DNA of 64,000 nucleotides from positions 81,243,825 through 81,307,824 of the forward strand of contig CM075764.1 in assembly GCA_037974665.1 (NCBI GenBank), given 5' to 3'. The DNA comes from Ehretia macrophylla (Eukaryota > Streptophyta > Magnoliopsida > Boraginales > Ehretiaceae). Made by a program: the position numbers and the translations under genes. This document shows positions 45,131-57,265 of the stretch, one piece after another. The notes under the pieces were generated by a model. It was given only the letters and a program-made list of their open reading frames with translations. It had not been told where the DNA came from and ran no database searches. Position 1 is the stretch's first letter, and every line of letters begins with the position of its first letter.

Positions 45131-46389
45131 GGCCTTATGTAGAAATATATGACTTTGATGATAAAAAAAAAAAATGGATTTGTAAGTCTGTTTGTGAAAA
45201 TGAGTTTATATGCTTAAATACACACTTGTTGCTTATGTGCATTAAATGTATATATCATTATAAGCCAAATTGTACTTTAATATTTTGGCTTGTGTTGATT
45301 ATATCATACTAATGATATTATGAGCCAAAATATATTGTGGATGCTTGGTTTTGAAAGAGGAAGAGTATCTTGCAAGAAAGAAATAAATGATTTTGATTAA
45401 AGAATAGATGCAAGATTGAGAATATACAAATTATGTTGGCCATTATTGTATACATGATCAAGATCACCACAAGCATGAATAATTGAAGTCTTGAAGAGTT
45501 GAAGATTATAATTAAAGAATCAAGACTAGAAGACATGAAGACGAAGTAGAGTAATAAGGATGGAGACGTAGCGACATAAGGGGTAGTGACTTAAAAATGT
45601 CATTTGCCTTAAGTATGCATTTTTATATTTCAAGCTCTTGGTAATCTTCCAAAAATATTTTTAAATATTTTCTCAAGAGTTTTGAAAAGAATTTAAAAGA
45701 TTAAATGGGTTGGAACATCTTTTGAAGAAATGCTCTTAATAGGTTTAAATTGATTTATCTTTTAAAGATTGAATTTTTGGTGAAAATGTGTTTTAAACTC
45801 TTGATTACAAAAATTAGTTTTAATATTTTCACAAGAATTAGAAAATATTTTGAAGTGTTAAAAAAGTTGGAAACACTTTAGAAAAAGTGTTGTTGAAGTG
45901 CCTAAACGTTTTACATTCGAAAAAATTGAATTTCGAGTGAATTTGCAAAATTGAAAAACTGGCACTATTTGGAACTATTTATCTGGACAAGGTAGCCTCG
46001 TCCAGATCAATGGAAGAATGTATCCGGACGAATCATCTGTATGAGCCCCTAGACCGGATGCCTTGTCCGGATGCGTTGAAGTTTGAAAAACTAGCCATTA
46101 TTTGACTGTTGTAATGTTTTCTATACATATCAAACCAATCCATTTCATCAAACAACTCTTCCAACATCTACAAAACATCTTATATTGATTCTAAGCTTTG
46201 AATTTCATTTATTTAAATCAATATACACCAAGCTTGAGCTACAACTTGCAAATCTATTAAGCATTCAAAGATTTGAATTGTATTTATCTACTCATTGAGA
46301 AGTTTTGTTTGTACTTTATTGTATTATCTTTCAAACACACAATCTTTGTATTGTATACACTGTTGGGCTCTAGATTAGAATTGAGAGAA
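45131..46389. other. Unassigned repeat-like stretch
   Basis: AT-rich with a patch at 45,990-46,080 that has recurring TCCGGA/GTCCAG-type words in both orientations. Similar phrases occur in plant LTRs, but no ends or coding remnant were found. The small frame at 45318-45536 has no features. Confidence 0.4.
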
Positions 46390-47559
46390 TATAACACCCC
46401 GATCCCTCTTGAGACCAGAGCCCTGATCCAAATCCCGAAGTCACGAAAAAATGAGGGAAAACATAAGGAGTTTCCCCTGTTCCTAGGGCTAACCACAAAT
46501 CTACACTCAGAAGAAATAACCATAACAATACTACATAAGCATTCACAACCTCCACAATCTTCTTTAAACATAATTCTCCAAAACTCTAAGGCCATCCAAG
46601 CTTTTCCTTTACAACAATATAAACATACAAGCATGCATTTGTTATTAGCTATTGAAATACTATGTCATAAAACCGCTTATCTTACTACTCAAATCTTATC
46701 TACTTAACATTATGAAATTTTATGTCAATCATTCCACACAAGCATGCAAGTCATCTAAGCAATTAAAGAAAAACACTAAAGTTATTATAGGCCAGCAAAT
46801 AACTACTAAATCTTACAAGACTAAAATACAACCCTTCGAATCAAAAACATTTACACACAAAACCTCTATAATCACAAAGTAGATTACAAGCTAAGCTACT
46901 CAAATACTTTACATAAATCCACATATATCAATCAGTAGAAGCTAAATCAACCAATCATGGAGACACTCGAGTCTTCTCCTTATCGACCTCTGAAGGCACT
47001 AAACCAGAAATGGTTTGAAAAAGGGGAATGAACAACATTGTTACCCAGTGAGGGAAGGAAACAGATAACCGGTGATTTTTAAATTTCTTTCGTGCAATGC
47101 AAATAAGCCAGCAACTCTAATAACTTATAAGCTCTAGCTCAAGATAAACAAGTTAACCAATACATTTAAAGGCTAACTTAAACTACCACATCAATAAAGA
47201 AATAAGGACTTGAAACGAACTGTAGCTAAGTAACAAGTTCTATATAAGTGATAGGTAACAAACAAAATAACACAATCACATGCGAACCACATCCACAAAA
47301 GATAATCAACTAATAACACCAATTAAATAACATTTAAATAAATAATGCAATCATTGGTAACTCTTCAAGGACTTAGGGCCCAAGCGAGAGTTACTCAAAA
47401 GGATATGATTTCAATAACCCCAAACACTCCAAGTTCTTGATTTTCAATCTCGAACCTCGATCCAAGAACCACAAACTCGATCAATGTGCCGGCATAAACC
47501 CAAAATACTCTAGTGGGTGTACTCCGGATGTACTCTGAAATCCTACGACTCATCACCTG
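46390..47559 (-). mobile_element. Ty3/gypsy-type LTR piece (family D, copy D2)
   Basis: The plus-strand start TATAACACCCCGATCC corresponds to the TGTAACGCCTCGATCC start of D3. The right half matches D1 (CAATCATTGGTAACT, GACTTAGGGCCCAAGCG). It is cut at 47560, where D3 begins. It contains the hairpin at 47029-47047. The frames at 46273-46882 are LTR sequence. Confidence 0.75.
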
Positions 47560-48207
47560 TAACGCCTCGATCCTTCACGAGACCGGAGTTCCCGAACCCA
47601 TTCCCGAAGTCACGAAAAACGAGAAAAAACGAACGGAGTCTCCCCTGTTTATAGGACTAACAGAACACCTGCACACAGAATATTTGACTACAAAGCCATA
47701 AACCAATCTCCTTAACAATTCCCATCTTCTATTACCACCACATTCAACAACTCCTCAAGACCATTCGAGCCTTGGACTTCAACCAAAGTCCACAAACAAG
47801 CATGCAGAGTTGAATCCATTGAAAATCTATGTTTTAAATCTGCTTATCTTATCACTCTAATATTCTCTATCTATCTTTCTTATGAATTAAGTTCGCTAAC
47901 CATTCAAGACATACAAGCATGCAGCGAAAATGCAATAAAGTAAATATTACATGTTATTACATACCATTACAATTATCGCCTCAAACAAACATTAAACTAT
48001 TTATTACAATCCTTCAAAATATGAATCAAATACACATTACGCTTCTACATTACAAATTATACTATCACGAGCAAGCAACACTTCAATGCACAGGAATCCA
48101 AACAGCTTGTAGGCCCTTCAACTGTTTTGTACTAAACCTGGAAGTGTTAGAAAAAGGGGTGAGCATACAATACATGTATACTCAGTGAGGGAGGGAACAG
48201 TTAACCG
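47560..48207 (-). mobile_element. Ty3/gypsy-type LTR piece (family D-like, copy D3)
   Basis: It starts TGTAACGCCTCGATCCTTC and shares with D2 the segment CCCGAAGTCACGAAAAA. It contains the hairpin at 48160-48184. It ends in TTAACCG, where copia LTR B2 takes over; the bases CCG (48205-48207) belong to both, a microhomology junction. Confidence 0.75.
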
Positions 48208-49188
48208 AACCATGCTAGGCATATTTCAAAAAATTTAAGCTTTCTAGCAAGAATCAACATGCATTCTTTCTACTATGTCCATTAACTAGTTACACATGCA
48301 TTATATATCATCTATACATAATGAAATAGAGAGGTTCATGGGTATACCTCTTGTTGACTCAAGGTTGATGAATCTTGAAGTTGGAGCTCTTGAATCCTTC
48401 TTACTTGAAGGTACTAGTTGGTCCACCAAGCATCCAAAGCTCTACCAATCCTCAAGAGTAAAATGTGCTAGTATACTCTAGAGATTTGAAGCCATGTATA
48501 TGTAATATTATATCAAAGAGCAAAGCTATCTTTCTTTTCTTGCTATGGCCGAATAGGCTTTTGAAGAAAGGAAAAAATTTCTTGCTTCTTCTTTGCTTGT
48601 GGCCGTGTATGGGTTACATATATAATCTCAATTATATTATGTATATAATATATGCAAGTTAACCAATCAAATTACTAGAGTGATTGAGTGTTAACTTGGA
48701 TTAAATCCTTGCATGTTATTAGATTGTAATTATTACAATCTAATGACTAGAAGGATTTTCTCTTTCCTTTGCTCGTTGGCCGAAAAAGAGAGGAGAGATG
48801 AGAGATGATTTGTCTTCATTTGATTATTATATATATAATAATATAATAATCTTAGTTTATTAGATGGCCAATCAATATTGCTATCTTCTTTTGTTAAACA
48901 AGACAAAGCCATGCAAATCCTAGGATTGTAATCATTGCAATCCAAAGGTTTACTTTTTCTCCCTCTTGACACTTTTCAAAAAGCACTTATCATCAAAAAA
49001 CAATGGCTAGGATACTTTTGTCTTTATCCTAGATTGAATCTCAACCATTGAATTCAAATTAGATGACTAGGATTGATGACATGGACAATCCACTTATTTC
49101 ACACGCCACATGTGCATGCCCAATCATTAATTTGCCTTTTCATTTGATGACTAGGATTGATAACGTGGCATTTCATAAATTACATCAT

Positions 49189-49230
<42 letters not shown>

Positions 49231-50487
49231 CTTTTGCCCTTTCTAATCTCTATTAGAATAATCGCATTGAAACAACTTTTTAATATTTACAGTTTGGCTC
49301 CAAAAGTTTTTGGTAATTATAATTTGACCCCAAAACTTTTAGAAATTACTCGTTTGGCCCGAATATCAACAAAGATGACTCTTAACACCTTAAAGCCATC
49401 AACCACATTATACAAGCTTCCGGCGAACTTATTCCTGATACTTATTAGTGTGTGACCTTCTAGATTCATAATCGTGTAGCGATGAGGGACTGATAAACCT
49501 CCTTATTTATTTTGGAAATGTCTCTGCCATTTTACCAAAATACCCTCATGTTCATGAGTGATGCACTAGCAACAAACGTACCATGAAAATGTACACGATA
49601 ATAAAGACACTGTCTTTCATGAACCTATTTACCCGTCGAGAATTAGCGTGCAGTTCGATCCTTCTATTAAAAATGTCCCGATTGTAAAAGGACCATGAAA
49701 TGGTTAAGTCCATTTCCGATACTATGAATAAATCTAAACTAGTGAAACGAGAGATGACTACCATGTAAAAACTCTTTTCCATTAATTCATACTCGCCTTG
49801 ACTAAGGACTTCCTTGTTTAACGACCGATCTTAGATATCATAGGACATCACCTCACGTTGGAGGTTAACAGATCCTATCTTGACAATTACCTGTCAGTCT
49901 ATACCATAAAACTAAAATGCGAAAGACCGTAACCCACCTTTTAGAAGACATGTATTGTCCAGACGCAATATTTAGCCCTTGATATAACCGGCAGCCGTAA
50001 TTTCTCAAGTCCGAGGATTAATTTGCACAATTCCCAACTAAATAGTAAACTATTAACCTGAAATCATGTAGTTCACTATTTATTGTCACATTCAATGATC
50101 TGTACACTAACTATCACTCATATGTATATCAGTCCACATCACTATGTAGTTATGGCACTTTGCATACCACCCTTTATCATTAACATCACTATGTTAATAA
50201 ATGGTAATAACATATGATAACCTGTACTCGATTATTCTAGTCCCGATCGAACAATCTGAAGGGCTGTGAATTGATTCTTAGTGTTTATCATATTGAAGAA
50301 AAATAGCAAAGTATTCTAAACTCCTTTAGAACGTATTTTTCTTCTCGGATAAGTATTAGGGACATGTTTATATAAAGCGGAGAGTATAAACATCCAAAAA
50401 CATCATTGTGTGTAAAACACACATATATATTCTCATTAAACCCTAATTAGGTCATCTCATCTAGAGCATTAGTGCATACCCCTAACA
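48205..50487 (-). repeat. 3' LTR of element B2, 3'-truncated
   Basis: The minus-strand start TGTTAGGGGTATGC lies at 50487, directly after the polypurine tract AAGTGGGAGAT at 50488-50498. Matched against the 5' LTR at 57266, the last about 95 bases are missing at the 48205 junction with D3. A TA microsatellite lies at 49191-49225. Confidence 0.85.
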
Positions 50488-50498
50488 ATCTCCCACTT

Positions 50499-52153
50499 GC
50501 ACTAATGCTATCACCCATAGGATTAGCGCACTGTATATTCGTATCCATATACTTATCTTTTCTAAGATGGTGATCAACTATAATTACCTTTACAGGATCA
50601 GTAGGTCAACTATAGAAGTATCTATAGGATCCTTTTCTGTTAAAATCTTTTCTATCAAGAAAACCTTTTCTTGAATCAACTTTTCATGTTCGGATTCTTG
50701 ATGAGATCTGGTTCCTTAAGCTAGTGCAAGAAGCCTCTATTACAGTCACCATATTACAAGACATTGGTAACCAATAATAGATAGAACCACATAATATCCA
50801 AACATCTTTTAAAGTCAAGCAGTACCTTGGCTCAAATAATAAGATAACGATTACTTATTATTTTTCAAAACTCTTTCCAAAATCCATAAATCCATTATTA
50901 GACATGCTTATCCCTTTTAGTGAATTCTTCTCTAAGAACTTCACTATCTCCATAAACCTTGAAAAACTTGGGTTGTAATTCATATAGAGATCATTATTAC
51001 CATAATAAGATCAATAGAACCTATATGTATCCTCTGCGATATCATATCGGGACTTGTACTTTCCATCACATTAAAGGAGACTGCAAACGGCTAAAGGATT
51101 AGGTGCAAAATATTTTCACAACATTTCCTAAATAGTCAAAAGGAGATCTACAAGAAAAGACGAATACCTTGCCATAAAGGCTAGAGACCAAAATTTCTTA
51201 GATTCTTCTATCTTAAAGAAAACTTTAAGATCGTGACTTAATGTATAGGCTATGAGGAAAACAAATAATCATATCATTGTATTTTACAAACATGTTCCTA
51301 CAAGATATGATTGGTATGCCCTTGATTTACAGTACTTAACTATTTAATTTAATTGGACCTTTGGTGAACTTTGACTAATGAAGATATAATGATTTTATAA
51401 GATTTGTTAAGCGTTCAAGCTTCCACTAACTTTTCTTATAAATTTAAATATCATCTTCATTTTTAATGAAATCGATCTCTATCATTTCATATTGAAAAAC
51501 TCATCATCCATTCATCATAGTTACTTTCACTAAAGAATCTATGCATGAAATGAGTTAAAATCCATCTAGACATAGAATTAAGATCATGGTACAAAGATAA
51601 GCTTAAAATCAACTTGAAATATTTTGGTGATAAAAGTTGCATTCACTAATCTTCTTTTATAACCAAACATATTCTGGACAAGTCTCATAAATTCCATTTC
51701 CTTTTAATTATTCCTTTTGGATAAACTCTTTTACCAAAAAGAAAAATCAATCCATCAAGCTCATTTGAATAGATAAAAAGAATTCAAGTCTTTAACTCTT
51801 GACCATTTCAAAGTCTTAGACTTATATGACAACCTTTCTTAAATATGATTCAAAAATTAGCCATTTCATTAAATGCTAAGATATGTTTATGCGGTTTGAG
51901 TTTGAAGACATTCTTTCTTTTGAAATGCATTCTGATCATTTCATTACCATAATGAAAAATATATACCAAATACCAATCATTCCTTACATAGGATCAATTC
52001 CAAAAGTATCCTTCAGCTAGAAATGATTGAAATAGTCACTACTATTTTTCAAAGAAAAAAATAAACTAACCAAACATAAACATATTTCAAAAACAGGATC
52101 ACATACCAAGCCGATTCATAACAACCAAATCATAAACAAACATGGTCCATCAT
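50499..52153 (-). pseudogene. Decayed pol region of element B2
   Basis: It is placed between gag and polypurine tract, so it should hold the copia polymerase. Only about 1.65 kb are left and no catalytic motif was read with confidence, so most of pol is deleted or unrecognisable. The end before the polypurine tract (TGCGCTAATCC, minus strand) matches the equivalent place in element A. Confidence 0.5.
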
Positions 52154-52893
52154 TCAATCCTCTTTTGATGAGATATCACCCAGTAAGAATGCCACAACCC
52201 GGTTCCTCCAATCTCTCCTCATCCTCCTTCTTCTATTTTGGCTAGGTCTAGGCACAGATGGATAAGAGTCAACATGGGGAGTGGGCCCCGTACCTAAACC
52301 AAGGTTCTGCCAGCTAGTCAGAATATCTGGCAACTCAATCAGTGTGATCTCAATCTGATGCACATGTATGTCCAAGATCAGGGGAGAGTATGACTGTGGG
52401 AGAGACTGCAAGATCAGGTTAACTTGAAGCCGGGGATGCATGACGAAACCGTATGCCTCCAGTTGAGTTACCAAGTAAATCATCCTAAGACAATACTGGC
52501 TCACGTCACCCCTTTCTTCAAGTTTCATACTAAATAGCTCCTGGGTCAACTGGAATATCATACACTGACTGTGCTCACCAAAGGATTCCTTCAAAGAATG
52601 AATGATATCCACAGAGTGAGGAAGGCCCTCATAGTATCGACGTAGATCATCACTCATCGATGAAAGAATGTATCCTCTGGAGCGTGAGTCATCCTGGACC
52701 CATTTACACTAAGTAATCTTATCGGTCTCATGTGAGTCTCATCTATAGGAGTAAAGGTCGGAACATCCAGAATATACTCAATTCTCTCAAATCGGAGGAC
52801 TACTCTTAAGCTTTTATACCATTTCTCAAAGTTTAGTTCAGTTAAATAATCATGGTTAAGGATGGAGATAATAGGATTTATGAATGAAGCCAT
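52154..52893 (-). pseudogene. Copia gag of element B2, with a break
   Basis: The ATG at 52893 begins MASFINPIISILNHDYLTEL, followed by FEKWYKSLRVVLRFERIEYILDV, the N-terminus of copia gag. This frame ends at 52654. A second open stretch starts at 52657 with MSDDLRRYYEGLPHSVDII and continues through LFSMKLEERGDV, LILQSLPQSYSPLI and LIELPDILTSWQ, the UBN2-type gag core, to an Arg-rich end RPSQNRRRRMRR at about 52,190. Between the two a short stretch of the family's usual sequence seems lost, with a frame change, so the gene is dead. It is the best preserved copia gag in the window. Confidence 0.88.
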
Positions 52894-53150
52894 AGCACAC
52901 AAACTGCAAAAAAAATAAATATAACAGAAAATAAGATTGTAGGCTAACAAGAATATATAAAGCTATTAAATTTATGAAAATAAAATAGCTTCTCCTACTA
53001 ATTCCTTTAAATCTCATATCCCCTAAATGAGAAAAGGGTGAATCTAAAAAGACTCTAAGTTGGATGACCAATTTCCAATGAATAGACATATTCCTCAAAC
53101 CTTTGTGGCTATGTTGAAATATGAATAACAAACAACTCCTTTGTTGTCTA

Positions 53151-53852
53151 TAAAGGAGCTAGCCAACACATAGATATCATGATTAAGTATACATCATGGT
53201 TGGATTCAAGATCTAAAAAGTTATGCATGGATACATAGCTAGGGCCGAATCTACTAAGGCACATTTCAAAATTTTCTAGCAAAGATCAACATGTTTACTC
53301 TCAAAACATGTCCATATACTAACTAGTTAGTATCAAATATCATATATATAATGAAAAAAAGGTTAGAAAATTATACCTCTTGAATTCCTTGAAGATGATG
53401 GTGAAACTTTGAAGATGACCTTTTGATTCCTTCTAACTTGAAGGTTCTAGTTGGTTCACCAATCCTCAAAAGCAAAAAGTGCTAGTATACTTTTGATATT
53501 TGAAGCTATATGTGTGGTTTATTTTGCAAGAGAGAAAAGCTATCACTTCTTTCTTAACTTGGTCGTGTACCACATTAGCTAGGTGAAGAAGATGAAGTTT
53601 TCTTTTGTGTATTTCTTGCTTTGGCCGTGTAGGTGTTGGTGTGTATGAGAGAGTTGTCATCTTTTGTTTAACATATTACATGCATATAGAAAGAGCCAAT
53701 CAAAATTAATCTCTTTCTTGTTTCAATAAACCAAGCCATACATGTCAATAGATCATAATCATTAGCATTAGATGGCAAGATTTCAACCCTCTCTCTCTTC
53801 CTTGGCTTGGCCGAAAATGTGAGTGGAATGAGAGAGAATATTGTCATCTTAT

Positions 53853-53902
<50 letters not shown>

Positions 53903-54288
53903 GTATATAATCTTACTCTATTAGATAACCAATCATAATAACATAATAACTTTCTTCTAAAGTTAAAGCCATGCAAATCCTAGGATTGTAATCATTGCAA
54001 TCTAAAAGTTAACTTTATTCTTTCTCTTGACACTTGGCAAAAAGCACTTATCTTCAAAAGTAAAGGCTAGAATTAGTTTGTCTTTATTCAAGACTTAATC
54101 CTAGCCATTCAATTTAAATTCAAATGACTAGGATTGATGACATAGACAATCCTAGTCATCAATCTCTACATGCATATACCACATGTACAAATCTAGTCAT
54201 TAATTCGCAATTCTTCTTTTGACGACTAGGATGATGACGTGACATTTCATAAATTGCATCACCATAACACATATATATATATAAACCC

Positions 54289-54328
<40 letters not shown>

Positions 54329-55579
54329 TTTCCATTCTAATCTCTATTAGAATAAATATATTGAAATACTTTTCAATAATTATAGTTTTGGCCCTAAAAG
54401 TTTTGGTAATTATAATTTGACCCCAAAACTTTTTTGAAATTACACTTTTGCCCAAATACCAACATAGATGACTCTTAACACCATAAAGCCACCAACCACA
54501 TTATACAAGCTTCTGGTGAACTTATTCATGATACTTATTAGTGTGTGACCTTCTAGATTCATAACTGCATACTGATGAGAGGCCGATAAACTTCCTTATC
54601 TATCTCGGAAATATCTCTGCCATTAACCAAAATACCCTCATGCTCATGAGTGACGCACTAGCAACGAACGTACCATGAGAATATATACGATAATGAAGAC
54701 AACATCTTTTATGAATCCATTTAGCCGTCAAGAATTAGCATGCAGTCCGATCCTTCTATTAAGAATGCCCCAATCGGGAAAGGACCATGAAATGGTTAAG
54801 TCCACCTCTGATACTATGTATAAATATGAACCAATGAAACGAGAGATGACTACCATGGAAAAACCCCTTTTCCATAACTTTATACTCGCCTTGGAAATGG
54901 CTTCCTCGTTTAACGATCGATCTCAGATATCATAGGACATTGCCTCATGCCGGAGGTTAGCATATCATATCTTGACAAGTACCTGTCAGTTCATACCATA
55001 AAACTAAAACGCGAAAGGCCATAACCCACCTTATGAAAGACGGGTATTGTCCAAACGCAGTATTTAGCCTCTAATATAACCGGTAGCTATAATTTCTCAA
55101 GTCTGAGGATTAATATGCACAATTCCCAACGAAATAGTAAACTGTTAACCTGAAATCATGCAGTTCACTATTTATTGTCACATTCAATGATCTGTACATT
55201 GACGATTATTCATATGTTTATTAGTCCACATCATCATGTTGTTCTGGTACTTCACAGCTATCTTTTATCATTAACATCACTATGTTAATCAAAGGTAATA
55301 ACATATTATAACCCGTACTCGATTATCCTAGTCCCGGTTGAATAATCTGAAGGGCTATGAATCGAATCTTAATGTTTATCATATCGAAGAAAAACTGCAA
55401 AATATTCTAGTCCTTTTTAGAACATTTTTCTTCTCGGATAAATATTAGGGACACATTCATATCGAAGCGGATAATATGAATATCCTAAAAATAACATAGT
55501 GTATAAAACACATAAATATATTCTTATTGAACCCTAATTCAGGTAATCTCAACTATAGTATTAGGGCATATCCCCAACA
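53151..55579 (-). mobile_element. Solo LTR of family B (B3) in the leader of element B2
   Basis: 2,429 bp, minus-strand start TGTTGGGGATATGCCC at 55579, end CTCCTTTA at 53151 (the C of the usual TTTCA is lost). The flanks are GTCTA at 53146-53150 and 55580-55584, a perfect 5-bp duplication. No internal region is present, so an intact element was reduced to one LTR by recombination. TA tracts lie at 53858-53896, 54270-54283 and 54292-54322. Confidence 0.9.
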
Positions 55580-55584
55580 GTCTA

Positions 55585-57251
55585 TTTCTCTAAATAGGGT
55601 ATGGTTTACTTTATTCCCTAAATCACTTTGGTCTCAAACCTTTGTGGTTATGTTGATTAAATGATCTAGCTAGATTGGACCCGCCATCTCTTAGTTATCC
55701 AACAAATTGAATCAATAACCTCAAACCTTTATGGCTATGTTAGTCGTTAGATTTTGGAAGATAACCACATCTCTATGTTTCATTCTAGTGATTTTAATGA
55801 ACTTATTTTGAAACAAATCCTCTACCTTTGGGTAAGAAGGATTGTATTCGTTTAGGTCTCATTAAATATCCTAGGATACCGGAGGACTAAGATAAAATTC
55901 CTTTTACCGTTTTTGTTAATCTAATATTTGTTTGCACATAGGGAGTCAATACGATCTCATCAAATAATCATGCATTTAACATACTATAAGCTAATAATCA
56001 CAATTATAGCAAAATATATATAGTATGAATGCTAAGATGCATTAATGGTGGATCATGGGCTTGTGTTTGGGCCTATAGAAATAAAACTATTCTATTAAAA
56101 GATCTTCAACTACTTGAAATCTTCATTGGGCCTTCAACTCCTTGGAATGTCAATTGGGCCTTCTTGTTCACTTCTCTTTGAAGAATTACATAAATGTCCC
56201 AGTACATAATTCTCTCAAAAGGCAAAAATAAAAATTGAGACTTATGTCTCACATTACAACCCAATAAATTGACCCTAAAGCCCAAATCCATGATCTGATT
56301 CGCCATTTCTAAAGTAAATACATATGCATGATTATTCATATAAAAACATATAATAATCATCACATAATTGGCTAGCATTCAAGTTTAATCAACTCATCAA
56401 CATGAACAATCAAACTTGATCTATACTTATTGCAAAATCATGGAACATTTTTCATTAATGCAAGTCATAATGACCCATTAATTCATAACTCATTATAATT
56501 TCACATGCAAGTCCAAAAACCAAAGAAAAGCACAAGTCCATGGCCTAATCACACAAAATGGCCCAATAGGCAAAAATTTATCATAAAGACATGCACACAA
56601 GGCCCAAGCCCAAATCAATATGTCTTTTGGCCTACGTATATTAATTTTAGCCCAATAGTCCTCTAATTAAATACATGCATGTCAACATTAAAATAAGCTT
56701 AAAACTAACTTTTAAACTTTCATTTTTAACACATGTATATATTAAATATATACTTTTGAGGATTACAAGGCAACAACTAACATCTTTACATATCTAACAA
56801 AAAGCAAAATCATCACCTTATACACTAAGGTGCATTCGGCCATGGCATAAAAATAATGCTAGATTTGTTTTCTTCAAAGTTTGACTTTACAACCATGCAA
56901 AAATGGACCTTTTTAACAAGTACCTTTTAATTTTTAAGATAGTCTTCTTATTTAAAGTCCAAGGTCAACATGCAAAGATCAAATCCAACATTCATCTTCA
57001 TATCTTAGCTTATTCAACAAGAAGATCCACTATCCTAAACATGCATGTGAAAGTTGGACATTAAAAGTATAGATCTAAACATGCAAGTTGAAATCAAGCC
57101 ACAAATACTCAAGACCTACATATACAAGCTAAGATCCAAACTAGATCTACAAAATATATATATGTAGACTTAAGACTAGCTTCAAAGCTTGGCACATTTT
57201 CATGCTAACACACGACCCAAACATGTTAGTTTAATGGACATCATAACGCAT
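55585..57251 (-). other. Leader of element B2, primer-proximal part
   Basis: It continues the leader beyond solo LTR B3 up to the primer site. Two of the three CAACATAGCCACAAAGG motif copies are here (55633-55655 and 55720-55742); the third is at 53094-53116. No gene was recognised. Confidence 0.7.
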
Positions 57252-57263
57252 GCTTTGATACCA
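57252..57263 (-). promoter_or_regulatory. Primer-binding site of element B2
   Basis: Minus strand TGGTATCAAAGC, one base different from the initiator-Met site, two bases after the LTR end TTTCA at 57266, the same layout as in element A. Confidence 0.88.
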
Positions 57264-57265
57264 CT

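Noticed and set aside
46273..46707. 144-codon plus-strand frame
   Set aside because: It crosses the border of LTR D2 and has no domain; the amino acids follow the LTR start sequence.
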